From positions 1-6,486 of the forward strand of contig CAMCYV010000083.1 in assembly GCA_945885645.1 (NCBI GenBank): a stretch of DNA of 6,486 bases. Direction: 5' to 3'. Below the pieces are notes generated by a model. It saw nothing but the letters and a program-made list of their open reading frames with translations, was not told the origin of the DNA and did not search any database. Each line of letters starts with the position of its first letter. The stretch's first letter is position 1. A program made the position numbers and the translations under genes. The stretch is from Bifidobacterium breve (GTDB taxonomy: Bacteria; Actinomycetota; Actinomycetes; S36-B12). Shown here one piece after another: positions 1 to 5,416 of this stretch.

Positions 1-43
1 TTTGATAGTAAGCAACAAATTCACATTCGGCAAACTCAAACAT
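1..43 (-). CDS. Possible 5' fragment of a gene running off the left edge
   Basis: An ATG at 43-41 on the minus strand opens a frame to the window edge encoding MFEFAECEFVAYYQ (14 residues). An in-frame TGA lies three codons upstream, so the reading frame cannot start earlier. No convincing Shine-Dalgarno sequence or TANNNT box is seen just upstream. The product is not recognisable from 14 residues. It would be co-directional with the metal exporter gene that ends at 161. The call rests only on an open frame and a start codon, so it may be chance. Confidence 0.22.
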   Translation of the reverse strand, partial: MFEFAECEFVAYYQ

Positions 44-59
44 GGCTAATCAGTGAAAG

Positions 60-99
60 TTCATGAAAAATCCACATTTCGTGTCGTTTTTCACATGAA
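60..99. other. Long imperfect hairpin downstream of the exporter gene
   Basis: TTCATGAAAAA at 60-70 pairs with TTTTTCACATGAA at 87-99, giving 11 base pairs with a two-base bulge at 92-93. A small inner stem (ACA 74-76 with TGT 82-84) closes a five-base loop. On the minus strand it begins about 60 bases after the stop codon of the exporter gene at 161 and could act in 3'-end formation or RNA stability. The stem is AT-rich and no clean uridine run follows it on either strand, so it is not a textbook intrinsic terminator. The rest of 1-160 shows no other feature I can support. Confidence 0.35.
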
Positions 100-160
100 A
101 TCTGGGCAGAAACGTGACACAGAACACAAAGCTCAGGTAGGTGTGAACCCTCCCTGTTGT

Positions 161-730
161 TTATGAAGTTACCCCCGTGTAAATGAGTATTGCCCCAAAT
201 ATGAAGAACAGGACTGCCGCGCCGATCTTGATGACCTTTTCCGGCAACGCCTTTCCAAGGAGTACACCAACACCGATTGCTAAAACGTCCGCGGCAACCA
301 TGCCCAGCGTTGAACCAACCCAAGTACCAAACCAACCTTCAGTTGTAGCAAGGGTGACCGTTGCGAGCATTGTTTTGTCACCAAGCTCAGCTAAAAGGAA
401 GGCTATCGCGACAGCAAAGAATGCGGGTCGGTTCGAGCGGGCAGCCTTTGATTCCTCGTCTTCACTGAGTTTGTCACCGCGTAAGGTCCAAAGGCCAAAA
501 AAAACAAAAGCTAGTCCGGCCGCAATATTGATGGGACCGACTGGCAGGGCAAGCCCAATGACGTTACCTAAAGCAACCGAGAACAAATGAACGATCGCGG
601 TCGCAACCGTGATCGCAGCGACCACGGTCCAAAACTTGTACCGAGTCGCAAAAGTCATCGCCATTAGTTGAGACTTATCACCCAATTCAGCGACAAAAAT
701 TACGGCAAAACTCAACAGGAAGGCGTCCAT
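161..730 (-). CDS. Gdt1/TMEM165 (UPF0016) family cation exporter
   Basis: This 189-aa protein is almost entirely hydrophobic, with two homologous halves of three predicted helices each. Each half opens with the family signature ELGDK: E15-L-G-D18-K19 (followed by SQ) and E115-L-G-D118-K119 (followed by TM). The halves are joined by a charged cytoplasmic-type linker at about residues 84-101 (LRGDKLSEDEESKAARSN). Length and duplication fit bacterial UPF0016 proteins. Known family members (Synechocystis Mnx, Vibrio MneA, yeast Gdt1) move Mn2+ and/or Ca2+ across membranes, with the acidic residues of the two motifs in the ion path. The specific ion here is inferred. The ATG at 730 has an upstream AGGAGG (747-742) with an 11-base spacer. 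The gene is transcribed away from tRNA-Thr after a 158-base leader. Family assignment is firm; Mn2+ export is the most likely role but unproven. Confidence 0.92.
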   Translation of the reverse strand: MDAFLLSFAVIFVAELGDKSQLMAMTFATRYKFWTVVAAITVATAIVHLFSVALGNVIGLALPVGPINIAAGLAFVFFGLWTLRGDKLSEDEESKAARSNRPAFFAVAIAFLLAELGDKTMLATVTLATTEGWFGTWVGSTLGMVAADVLAIGVGVLLGKALPEKVIKIGAAVLFFIFGAILIYTGVTS

Positions 731-734
731 GTAT

Positions 735-822
735 CTGAGGCCCTCCTGCTATTGGCAAACTTGGGGAACCCGACTGTACCGAGTGCGAGCTCGCTTTGCC
801 CGGCTGGCCAACCAAGTCTCAG
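735..822 (-). promoter_or_regulatory. Possible structured 5' leader RNA of the cation exporter
   Basis: Reading the minus strand, CTGAG (822-818) and CTTGG (816-812) are followed later by CCAAG (764-760) and CTCAG (739-735), which can form a closing two-part stem. The large 3' internal loop then holds the AGGAGG ribosome binding site (747-742). A competing helix is possible between GGCAAA (800-795) and TTTGCC (759-754), directly next to CCAAG, so the two pairings would be alternatives or a pseudoknot. The GCGAGCTCGC palindrome at 785-794 lies inside. Metal exporters of this family are often under the Mn2+ riboswitch yybP-ykoY, but I do not see that riboswitch's GGGGAGUA signature. The helices are only 5-6 bp each, so this is a hypothesis. 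Confidence 0.25.
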
Positions 823-826
823 CCCA

Positions 827-855
827 AAATTACGTGGCGCACAGACGCCCAGTAA
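827..855 (-). promoter_or_regulatory. Candidate promoter for the cation exporter
   Basis: On the minus strand TTACTG (855-850) and TAATTT (832-827) are separated by 17 bases and would start transcription near 820. That is just where the pairable leader begins. The -10 fits TANNNT but the -35 is a weak match to TTGACA. The site is almost exactly superimposed on the candidate tRNA promoter on the other strand. Confidence 0.3.
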
Positions 856-858
856 TGT
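830..858 (+). promoter_or_regulatory. Candidate promoter for tRNA-Thr
   Basis: TAATGT at 853-858 fits the TANNNT -10 pattern and would start transcription around 865, some 24 bases before the mature tRNA. The sequence at the -35 position, TTACGT at 830-835 with 17-base spacing, is a poor match to TTGACA. A tRNA gene needs a promoter in this gap, and this is the best candidate I can see. Confidence 0.3.
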
Positions 859-888
859 TGCGTTCGTTCTTGAGCCCGCTCAGGACAA

Positions 889-960
889 GCCTCTGTAGCT
901 CAGTGGTAGAGCAACCGCCTTGTAAGCGGTAGGTCGTCAGTTCAATCCTGACCGGAGGCC
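889..960 (+). tRNA. tRNA-Thr (anticodon UGU)
   Basis: A full cloverleaf can be folded. The acceptor stem GCCTCTG (889-895) pairs with CGGAGGC (953-959) with one G-U pair. The D stem is GCTC/GAGC (898-901, 909-912). The anticodon stem is ACCGC/GCGGT (914-918, 926-930), with loop CTTGTAA and anticodon TGT at 921-923. The variable loop has five bases, and the T arm is GTCAG-TTCAATC-CTGAC (936-952). Anticodon UGU reads ACA threonine codons. The 3' CCA is not encoded, so it must be added by the CCA-adding enzyme. The discriminator base is C (960), which is odd for tRNA-Thr, usually A or U. All stems are intact, so it appears functional. Confidence 0.96.
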
Positions 961-990
961 CTTCTGTTGGGTCGGTATAACTTTTTGTTT
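951..990 (+). terminator. Weak candidate terminator after tRNA-Thr
   Basis: GGCCC (957-961) can pair with GGGTC (969-973) around a seven-base loop, extended by ACC/GGT (951-953 with 974-976) across a three-base bulge. A T-rich run (982-990) begins about six bases after the stem. The stem overlaps the tRNA acceptor strand, so it would compete with tRNA folding. The gap before the T-run makes it a poor intrinsic terminator. Confidence 0.2.
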
Positions 991-1014
991 AAACAGGTAC
1001 AGGCCTACGGAACG

Positions 1015-1030
1015 GGTAAACACGTTTACC
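1015..1030. repeat. Inverted repeat GGTAAAC-N2-GTTTACC, operator-like
   Basis: Seven-base arms GGTAAAC (1015-1021) and GTTTACC (1024-1030) are perfectly complementary around AC. The site lies in the spacer between tRNA-Thr and the small ORF at 1090, about 48 bases upstream of that ORF's candidate -10. The symmetry and the central AAAC...GTTT resemble operators of LacI-type repressors, but no regulator gene is present here and the true binder is unknown. No T-run follows, so it is not a terminator. Confidence 0.35.
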
Positions 1031-1077
1031 GGCGACATCTGGCAAGAAACAGTGAAACGATTTGATTGACATGCAAC

Positions 1078-1083
1078 TACACT
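1078..1083 (+). promoter_or_regulatory. Candidate leaderless -10 element of the small ORF
   Basis: TACACT matches the TANNNT -10 pattern and is followed by exactly six bases (GGCAAC) before the ATG at 1090, so transcription would begin at or beside the start codon. No Shine-Dalgarno sequence precedes the ATG. The same geometry is seen at the lipoprotein gene at 5454. No good -35 is present at standard spacing. Confidence 0.45.
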
Positions 1084-1089
1084 GGCAAC

Positions 1090-1209
1090 ATGTCACATGA
1101 ACCCAAGGAACAATTAGAGAAGTCACACGAGGGCATGTCCCAAGATGAAGCCCGACACGAAGAAGATGTGAAGCACCACCCACACGGAGAGCAAGCGGAA
1201 GAAGAATAG
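1090..1209 (+). CDS. Small hydrophilic His/Glu-rich protein, unknown function
   Basis: A 39-codon frame runs from ATG at 1090 to TAG at 1207-1209. The product is very polar: six histidines (positions 3, 13, 23, 29, 30, 32), about a dozen glutamates, no cysteine, no aromatic residue and a single leucine, ending in EQAEEE. It has no signal peptide or membrane segment and is probably disordered. A doublet SHEP/SHEG (residues 2-5 and 12-15) is visible. Support for expression is the leaderless-type TACACT box six bases upstream and the fact that the ORF ends just 8 bases before the convergent rlmB stop. I do not recognise a family. Histidine clustering (KHHPHGE) might bind metal, and a likely metal exporter is nearby, but that link is only a guess. 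It could be a chance ORF, though its composition is unlike random translation. Confidence 0.5.
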   Translation: MSHEPKEQLEKSHEGMSQDEARHEEDVKHHPHGEQAEEE

Positions 1210-1217
1210 GGATCCGC

Positions 1218-2180
1218 TTACTGGTAATTACGCGCGCGGAACATGTCTTGCAATACAACGGATGCGGCAACAGATGCGTTCAAGGATTCATTTCCCTTCG
1301 CCATTGGGATGTTGACCAACCAGTCACAACTCTCCTTGACCAAGCGGGATAGCCCGGCACCTTCAGCACCAATCACAATTACTATCGGATCCCTCCACGT
1401 GTCCGCTTTGATTTCCTGCAGTGGTGTTGCACCTTCGGAGGCAAGTCCGATAACGGTGAAGCCAACTTTTTGAAGTGCGATCAGAGAGCGGTTCAGGTTG
1501 GTGACTTGGGCAACCTTGATTCGTGTGAGCGCTCCAGCAGAGGACTTCCAGGCCGTTGCCGTCACGCCAACGCTGCGTCGCTCGGGGAGGAGAATTGCTT
1601 CGGCGCCAAATGCTGCAGCCGATCGAGAAATCGCTCCAAGGTTACGCGGGTCGGTCAGACCATCACAGGCAATAATGCAACGAGAAGATTCAATTGATTT
1701 AAGGTCGGCGTACTTGTATTCGGGAACAGTGAGAACCAAACCTTGGTGCACACCACCGTCGGTCATGCGATCCAATTCTGCGCGCGGCACCTCCATGAGC
1801 GGGATCCCTAAAGCCAAGGCAGCTTTCATCGCCTCGCGCCAGCGGTCATCAGTGTCCGCTTTTGATTGAACGTACAGGGCATTCGCCGGAACTTTCGCGC
1901 GTAAGGCTTCAACAACTGAGTTACGTCCCATGAGCAAACTGGCAACCCGAGCTTTGGTCCGCTCAACCCTGCGGCCACCACTTCCTTCAGGGTTAGTTGC
2001 AGCGCGACGTTCCGCCGCTTTTTTTTGCTTGGCCTTGGGGTGATGCGGGCGATCAACCGCCTTGGGTGTTGGCCCGCGGCCACCGAGCTTGTCTTTGCGG
2101 TTCCCACCAGAGCCCGTGCTTGCACCCTTCTTGGAACCTGGGTTACGCATTGCACCGCGACGTTGGGAGTTACCAGCCAT
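1218..2180 (-). CDS. rlmB: 23S rRNA (guanosine-2'-O-)-methyltransferase RlmB/TrmH type
   Basis: A 320-aa SPOUT-class RNA 2'-O-methyltransferase that uses S-adenosylmethionine, expected to modify the peptidyl-transferase region of 23S rRNA (G2251 in E. coli). Residues 1-80 are a basic, Gly/Arg/Lys-rich disordered extension beginning MAGNSQRRGA, as is usual in actinobacterial homologues. The substrate-binding domain follows at about 82-155 (GRNSVVEAL at 85-93, HQG at 145-147). The SpoU catalytic domain is at about 166-312, with motif 1 N180-LGAISRSA, motif 2 GAEGAGLSRL (271-280) and motif 3 IPMAKGNESLNASVA (291-305). The trefoil-knot motifs are complete. The ATG shares one base with the cysS stop (TAATG) and has AAGGA about nine bases upstream inside cysS, pointing to coupled translation. 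It is the last gene of the operon. The exact target nucleotide is inferred, since paralogues such as TsnR are similar. Confidence 0.93.
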   Translation of the reverse strand: MAGNSQRRGAMRNPGSKKGASTGSGGNRKDKLGGRGPTPKAVDRPHHPKAKQKKAAERRAATNPEGSGGRRVERTKARVASLLMGRNSVVEALRAKVPANALYVQSKADTDDRWREAMKAALALGIPLMEVPRAELDRMTDGGVHQGLVLTVPEYKYADLKSIESSRCIIACDGLTDPRNLGAISRSAAAFGAEAILLPERRSVGVTATAWKSSAGALTRIKVAQVTNLNRSLIALQKVGFTVIGLASEGATPLQEIKADTWRDPIVIVIGAEGAGLSRLVKESCDWLVNIPMAKGNESLNASVAASVVLQDMFRARNYQ

Positions 2181-3598
2181 TAGTTCGAGTCCTTAGATTG
2201 CGGGGCGCGAATACTAAATCGCACACCCTCTTTTGTGTCTTCAAGAGCAATACCAATTCGATCCAGTTCATTTCGAATCGCATCTGCTGCTTCAAAGTCT
2301 TTGCGTGCACGTGCATCGGCTCTTTGGTCAATCGCCACCTGCACGAGTTGCCCGATAATTTCTTGGTTCCCTGACTGCTCCTGCTTCCATTGAGCGTCCA
2401 AGGGGTTCATGCCCAGCACGTCGAGCATGCTGACAACACAGATCAGATCCCCTTTGACCGCTTCGGCATTGCCTTCAGCCAGCTTGGAATTTGCCGCTCG
2501 AACAACCTCATGAATTACCGCAATAGCGTTGGGGACACCGAAATCATTATTCATTTCCGAATCGAACTTCTCTGCTCGCGCAGTGCCGTCAACCTCAACT
2601 TCAGAAAGATTCAGCGCTTCCATCGCTCGGGTAACAAATCCACGAATTCTTTCAAAACCTATCCCTGCTTCTAGAACCGCCGAGTCAGAGAACTCCAACA
2701 TTGAGCGGTAATGCGAGCCCGCCAAGTAATAACGCAGGTGAAGTGCTGGGATCCGAGTCAGCACTTCACTCACTAACAGTGAATTGCCAAGTGACTTACT
2801 CATTTTCTCACCGGCGGTCGTCACCCAAGCGTTATGCATCCAGTACTGGGCGAACGGATCACCTGCAGCTTTTGACTGGGCAATCTCGTTTTCGTGGTGC
2901 GGAAATATCAAATCAATTCCGCCACCGTGAATATCAAATGACGTGCCTAAATATTTGCGTGCCATTGCTGAACATTCGATATGCCAACCGGGACGACCAG
3001 GACCCCACGGTGTGTCCCAGTGTGGTTCATCCGGTTTTGCGGCTTTCCACATTGCGAAATCACGCGGATCACGTTTACCGAGCGCGACCGCGTCATTGGC
3101 CGCCAACATGTCATCAATTTTTTGGCCGCTCAGAGATCCATAGGAAGGATCTGATCGAACATCGAAGTACACGTCACCCGCTTGCGCGTATCCGTGATTT
3201 GCATCAATGATCTCCTGCATCATGTCGATCATTTCGGGAATGTGACCGGTTGCGCGCGGCTCAGCCGTTGGCGGAAGGCACCCCAGTGCATCGTATGCAG
3301 CCGTGAATGCGCGCTCATTCTTAAAGGCAACAACCCAATAAGGAACGTCATCGTGCCCAGCATTATGAATGATTTTGTCGTCAATGTCGGTCACGTTTCG
3401 AACGAATGTGACGTCGTAGCCTGCAGCGGTGAGCCAGCGCCGGACAACGTCAAAGGCGATCCCACTACGAATATGACCAACATGCGGCGGTGCCTGAACT
3501 GTCGCTCCACATAGATAGATGCCAACTTTGCCACTCTCAAGGGGGACAAAATCCCGCACTGTGCGCGTTGAAGTGTCATAAATGCGTAAACTCACCAT
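2180..3598 (-). CDS. cysS: Cysteinyl-tRNA synthetase
   Basis: A 472-aa class I aminoacyl-tRNA synthetase that charges tRNA-Cys with cysteine. The HIGH motif appears as H39-V-G-H42 and the KMSKS loop is exact at 265-269. The four zinc ligands used for cysteine selection are present: C30, C209 (in WHIECSA), H234 and E238 (in FPHHENE). The C-terminal helical and anticodon-binding part follows from about 290, including the usual RADARARKDFEAADAIR stretch (427-442). Length fits the family (about 460-480). It could be confused with the mycothiol ligase MshC, but MshC is shorter (about 410 aa) and lacks this C-terminal region. The ATG at 3598 is immediately followed by GTG at 3595, giving VSLRIYDT; the GTG is an alternative start because a TAATGT box lies seven bases before it. 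The gap to ispF is 39 bases. Confidence 0.96.
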   Translation of the reverse strand: MVSLRIYDTSTRTVRDFVPLESGKVGIYLCGATVQAPPHVGHIRSGIAFDVVRRWLTAAGYDVTFVRNVTDIDDKIIHNAGHDDVPYWVVAFKNERAFTAAYDALGCLPPTAEPRATGHIPEMIDMMQEIIDANHGYAQAGDVYFDVRSDPSYGSLSGQKIDDMLAANDAVALGKRDPRDFAMWKAAKPDEPHWDTPWGPGRPGWHIECSAMARKYLGTSFDIHGGGIDLIFPHHENEIAQSKAAGDPFAQYWMHNAWVTTAGEKMSKSLGNSLLVSEVLTRIPALHLRYYLAGSHYRSMLEFSDSAVLEAGIGFERIRGFVTRAMEALNLSEVEVDGTARAEKFDSEMNNDFGVPNAIAVIHEVVRAANSKLAEGNAEAVKGDLICVVSMLDVLGMNPLDAQWKQEQSGNQEIIGQLVQVAIDQRADARARKDFEAADAIRNELDRIGIALEDTKEGVRFSIRAPQSKDSN

Positions 3599-3602
3599 GC
3601 GA

Positions 3603-3632
3603 ACATTACTAGTGCGAGAATTTTGGCTTGAA
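3603..3632 (-). promoter_or_regulatory. Possible internal promoter before cysS
   Basis: In the 39-base gap between ispF and cysS the minus strand shows TTCAAG (3632-3627), an 18-base spacer and TAATGT (3608-3603). Only four bases separate it from the ATG and seven from the next codon, GTG. If used, it would give a leaderless cysS-rlmB transcript starting at that GTG. The hexamers are only fair and the gap has no clear Shine-Dalgarno sequence. Confidence 0.25.
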
Positions 3633-3637
3633 AACGC

Positions 3638-4120
3638 TTATTTTCCCATGACGCTGGCAACAGCGATTGCGGCAATTCCCTCACCGCGACCGGTGAGTCC
3701 AAGCCCATCGGTTGTGGTTCCCGAGACTCGGACAGGTGCACCGATAGCTGCACTGAGCACGTCCTGGGCCTCCTGCCTTCGAGTTCCTACTTTTGGTGAA
3801 TTACCGATCACTTGAACTGAGACGTTCACAATTGAGAAGTGAAGCCCGGTGACCATTCGAGCGACATGGGACACCAGGCTCACACCGGAAGCATCGGCCC
3901 ACTGGGGATCCGCAGTTCCAAAAACTGAGCCGAGGTCACCAAGGCCAGCTGCTGACAAAAGTGCGTCACAGATCGCGTGGGATGCAACGTCGGCGTCTGA
4001 GTGACCGTCGAGTCCCGGCTCGCCTGGCCAGAGTAACCCGGCAAGCCACAATGGCCGGCCAGGAGCGAATGCGTGAACATCCGTGCCAATTCCTATGAAC
4101 GGGTGTTTAGGTGATGGCAC
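3638..4120 (-). CDS. ispF: 2-C-methyl-D-erythritol 2,4-cyclodiphosphate synthase
   Basis: IspF converts 4-diphosphocytidyl-methylerythritol 2-phosphate to methylerythritol cyclodiphosphate with loss of CMP, in the non-mevalonate isoprenoid pathway. With the GTG start at 4120 the protein has 160 residues, the family's normal size. Metal ligands D14, H16 (GIGTDVHAF) and H48 (HSDADVASHA) sit at a constant offset of six from E. coli D8, H10 and H42. The CDP-binding signature TTTDGLGLTGRGEGIA is at 136-151. An upstream ATG at 4168 would add 16 residues inside ispD with no homology to the family. The GTG is preferred because AGAAGGG lies six bases before it. The gene overlaps the end of ispD by 14 bases, which suggests translational coupling of consecutive pathway enzymes. 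Confidence 0.95.
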   Translation of the reverse strand: MPSPKHPFIGIGTDVHAFAPGRPLWLAGLLWPGEPGLDGHSDADVASHAICDALLSAAGLGDLGSVFGTADPQWADASGVSLVSHVARMVTGLHFSIVNVSVQVIGNSPKVGTRRQEAQDVLSAAIGAPVRVSGTTTDGLGLTGRGEGIAAIAVASVMGK

Positions 4121-4817
4121 CGCTTGCCCTTCTTTTGGCAATAATCGTTTCGGCGATGGCAAGATCAAATGGGCGCGTGATTTTCATTGCTTCAATGTGG
4201 CCTTCAATTACTTTCACTTTGATTCCCATTGATTCAACGAGTCCAGCGTCATCAGTGAATATGCCTTGTGATTCATCGAGTTGCGCGTGAGCACGCTGCA
4301 ATAGTTCACGATCAAATCCTTGTGGGGTTTGAATTGCACGCAGCGAATTACGATCAATTGTTGAAAGTACGTCACCATCAGTATTCACTTCTTTGATGGT
4401 GTCTGTTACTGCCAATCCGGGAACCACTGCCGGGTTTCCCGCTCGAACCGAGGCGACAATGGCAGTTACCAATTCAACGGGGACCAGGGGACGAGCCGCG
4501 TCATGAACGAGCACCACGTCAACGTCTACAGGTAGTGCGATGAGCGCCCGGGCGACGGATTCTTGCCGAGTATCACCACCGGCAACCACGCTGACTTTGT
4601 CAGAGAAACTTTGCTGGGCAAGAAGTGCGCTTACAGATTCAACGTCACCGGGCGGTGCGGCAACGACGACGAGATCAACACTTCGCGCGGACGCCAGCAC
4701 ACTGACTGCATAGATAAGAATGGGGACACCGGAAATCTCGCGTAAGGCTTTGGGTTCTCCCGGACCAAGTCGTTCACCACGACCTGCCGCCGGGACAAGT
4801 GCCGCGGTGCGATTCAC
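4107..4817 (-). CDS. ispD: 2-C-methyl-D-erythritol 4-phosphate cytidylyltransferase
   Basis: IspD joins methylerythritol 4-phosphate and CTP to form 4-diphosphocytidyl-methylerythritol, releasing pyrophosphate. The 236-aa protein has the nucleotidyltransferase loop PAAGRGERLG (9-18) with K23, a metal-binding D106 in VHDAARP (105-110), the VTDTIKEV segment (137-144), QTPQGF (163-168), TDDAGLVE (188-195) and K212 in MKITRPFDLAIAE (211-223). Catalytic positions match E. coli IspD closely. The start is GTG at 4817, 13 bases after the carD stop; the gap is A/G-rich (GAAAG, GGGAAA) but only a modest ribosome binding site. It overlaps ispF, and the two enzymes are separated in the pathway only by IspE, which is not in the window. 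Confidence 0.96.
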   Translation of the reverse strand: MNRTAALVPAAGRGERLGPGEPKALREISGVPILIYAVSVLASARSVDLVVVAAPPGDVESVSALLAQQSFSDKVSVVAGGDTRQESVARALIALPVDVDVVLVHDAARPLVPVELVTAIVASVRAGNPAVVPGLAVTDTIKEVNTDGDVLSTIDRNSLRAIQTPQGFDRELLQRAHAQLDESQGIFTDDAGLVESMGIKVKVIEGHIEAMKITRPFDLAIAETIIAKRRASGAIT

Positions 4818-4830
4818 TTTCCCAACTTTC

Positions 4831-5313
4831 TTAGGAAGCTAAGACCTCATCGAGTATTTCTTCAGCCTTTACTTCATTGGTTTTTTCAGCCAACGCAAGT
4901 TCGCTCACCAAGATCTGGCGGGCTTTAGCCAACATGCGCTTCTCGCCTGCGGAAAGTCCACGATCCTGCTCGCGACGCCACAGGTCACGAACCACTTCGG
5001 CGACCTTGATGACATCACCTGATGAAAGTTTTTCGAGATTGGCCTTGTAGCGACGGCTCCAGTTGGTGGGTTCCTCGGTATATGGCTGTCGAAGCACGCT
5101 GAATACTCGATCCAGTCCTGCTGCGTCAACAACGTCACGAACACCCACTAAGTCGACATTGTCGGAGGGGACTCGAACAGTGAGATCCCCTTGGGCTACG
5201 CGGAGTACTAAGTACTCGCGATCCTCACCCTTGATTGTCCGCATTTCGACCGCTTCGATGAGTGCGGCCCCGTGATGGGGATAAACGACAGTCTCGCCGA
5301 CCTTAAAAGCCAT
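4831..5313 (-). CDS. carD: CarD-type RNA polymerase-binding transcription regulator
   Basis: The 160-aa protein is very close to mycobacterial CarD, an essential factor that binds the RNA polymerase beta subunit and stabilises open complexes, especially at rRNA promoters. The N-terminal RNAP-interaction domain (about 1-53, from MAFKVGETVVYPHHGAA) carries R25 and R47, the residues that contact polymerase in M. tuberculosis. The C-terminal helical DNA-binding domain (about 64-160) carries W85, which wedges into the minor groove at the upstream edge of the -10, and K90. All four keep the mycobacterial numbering. The C-terminal part contains VAEVVRDLWRREQDRGLS and ends ILDEVLAS. The ATG at 5313 is preceded by GAAAGGGG with a nine-base spacer. 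It is the first gene of the five-gene operon, so its promoter drives the whole block. Confidence 0.97.
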   Translation of the reverse strand: MAFKVGETVVYPHHGAALIEAVEMRTIKGEDREYLVLRVAQGDLTVRVPSDNVDLVGVRDVVDAAGLDRVFSVLRQPYTEEPTNWSRRYKANLEKLSSGDVIKVAEVVRDLWRREQDRGLSAGEKRMLAKARQILVSELALAEKTNEVKAEEILDEVLAS

Positions 5314-5322
5314 ATGGATGAG

Positions 5323-5346
5323 CCCCTTTCAGAGAGCCCAACTTTA
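5323..5346 (-). promoter_or_regulatory. Candidate carD operon -10 box and ribosome binding site
   Basis: On the minus strand TAAAGT (5346-5341) fits the TANNNT -10 pattern and predicts a start near 5334 with a leader of about 20 bases. That leader holds GAAAGGGG (5330-5323) at good distance from the carD ATG. No -35 resembling TTGACA is seen 16-18 bases further upstream, which would be compatible with a weak promoter helped by CarD itself, but that is inference. Confidence 0.4.
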
Positions 5347-5416
5347 CCACGGTGACTTCAGCCCGCCTTCGGCAGTGAGAGGCTCCCCTAAGCGCATGAG
5401 GGAATCCCCAGCGCGA

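Noticed and set aside
183..590. 135-codon plus-strand ORF opposite the exporter
   Set aside because: It is an antisense shadow of a clearly conserved membrane protein and has low-complexity Ser/Ala/Pro content.
812..824. GGGCTGAGACTTG on the minus strand resembles the GGCUGAGA element of the TPP riboswitch
   Set aside because: The other conserved TPP elements (CUGAUC...GGUUAAUACC and GCGUAGGGA type) are absent from 731-811, and the downstream gene is a cation exporter.
731..888. yybP-ykoY Mn2+ riboswitch upstream of the exporter
   Set aside because: The GGGGAGUA core and the matching 3' arm are not visible; only a loose CCAAGTTTGCC resembles its end. It was kept only as a generic possible structured leader.
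1066..1071. Perfect -35 hexamer TTGACA upstream of the small ORF
   Set aside because: No -10-like box lies 16-18 bases downstream, and it is only six bases from the TACACT box, so it cannot pair with it as a standard promoter.
889..1089. tRNA-Thr as an integration site for a mobile element
   Set aside because: No integrase, no direct repeat of the tRNA 3' end and no phage- or plasmid-like genes occur in the window.
989..1270. Minus-strand 93-codon ORF across the small ORF and the rlmB end
   Set aside because: It overlaps the rlmB C-terminus out of frame and crosses the intergenic spacer; the translation has no recognisable family pattern.
2701..3210. 169-codon plus-strand ORF inside cysS
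   Set aside because: It is antisense to conserved cysS catalytic sequence, with no start signal and no protein-like pattern; a shadow of the real gene.
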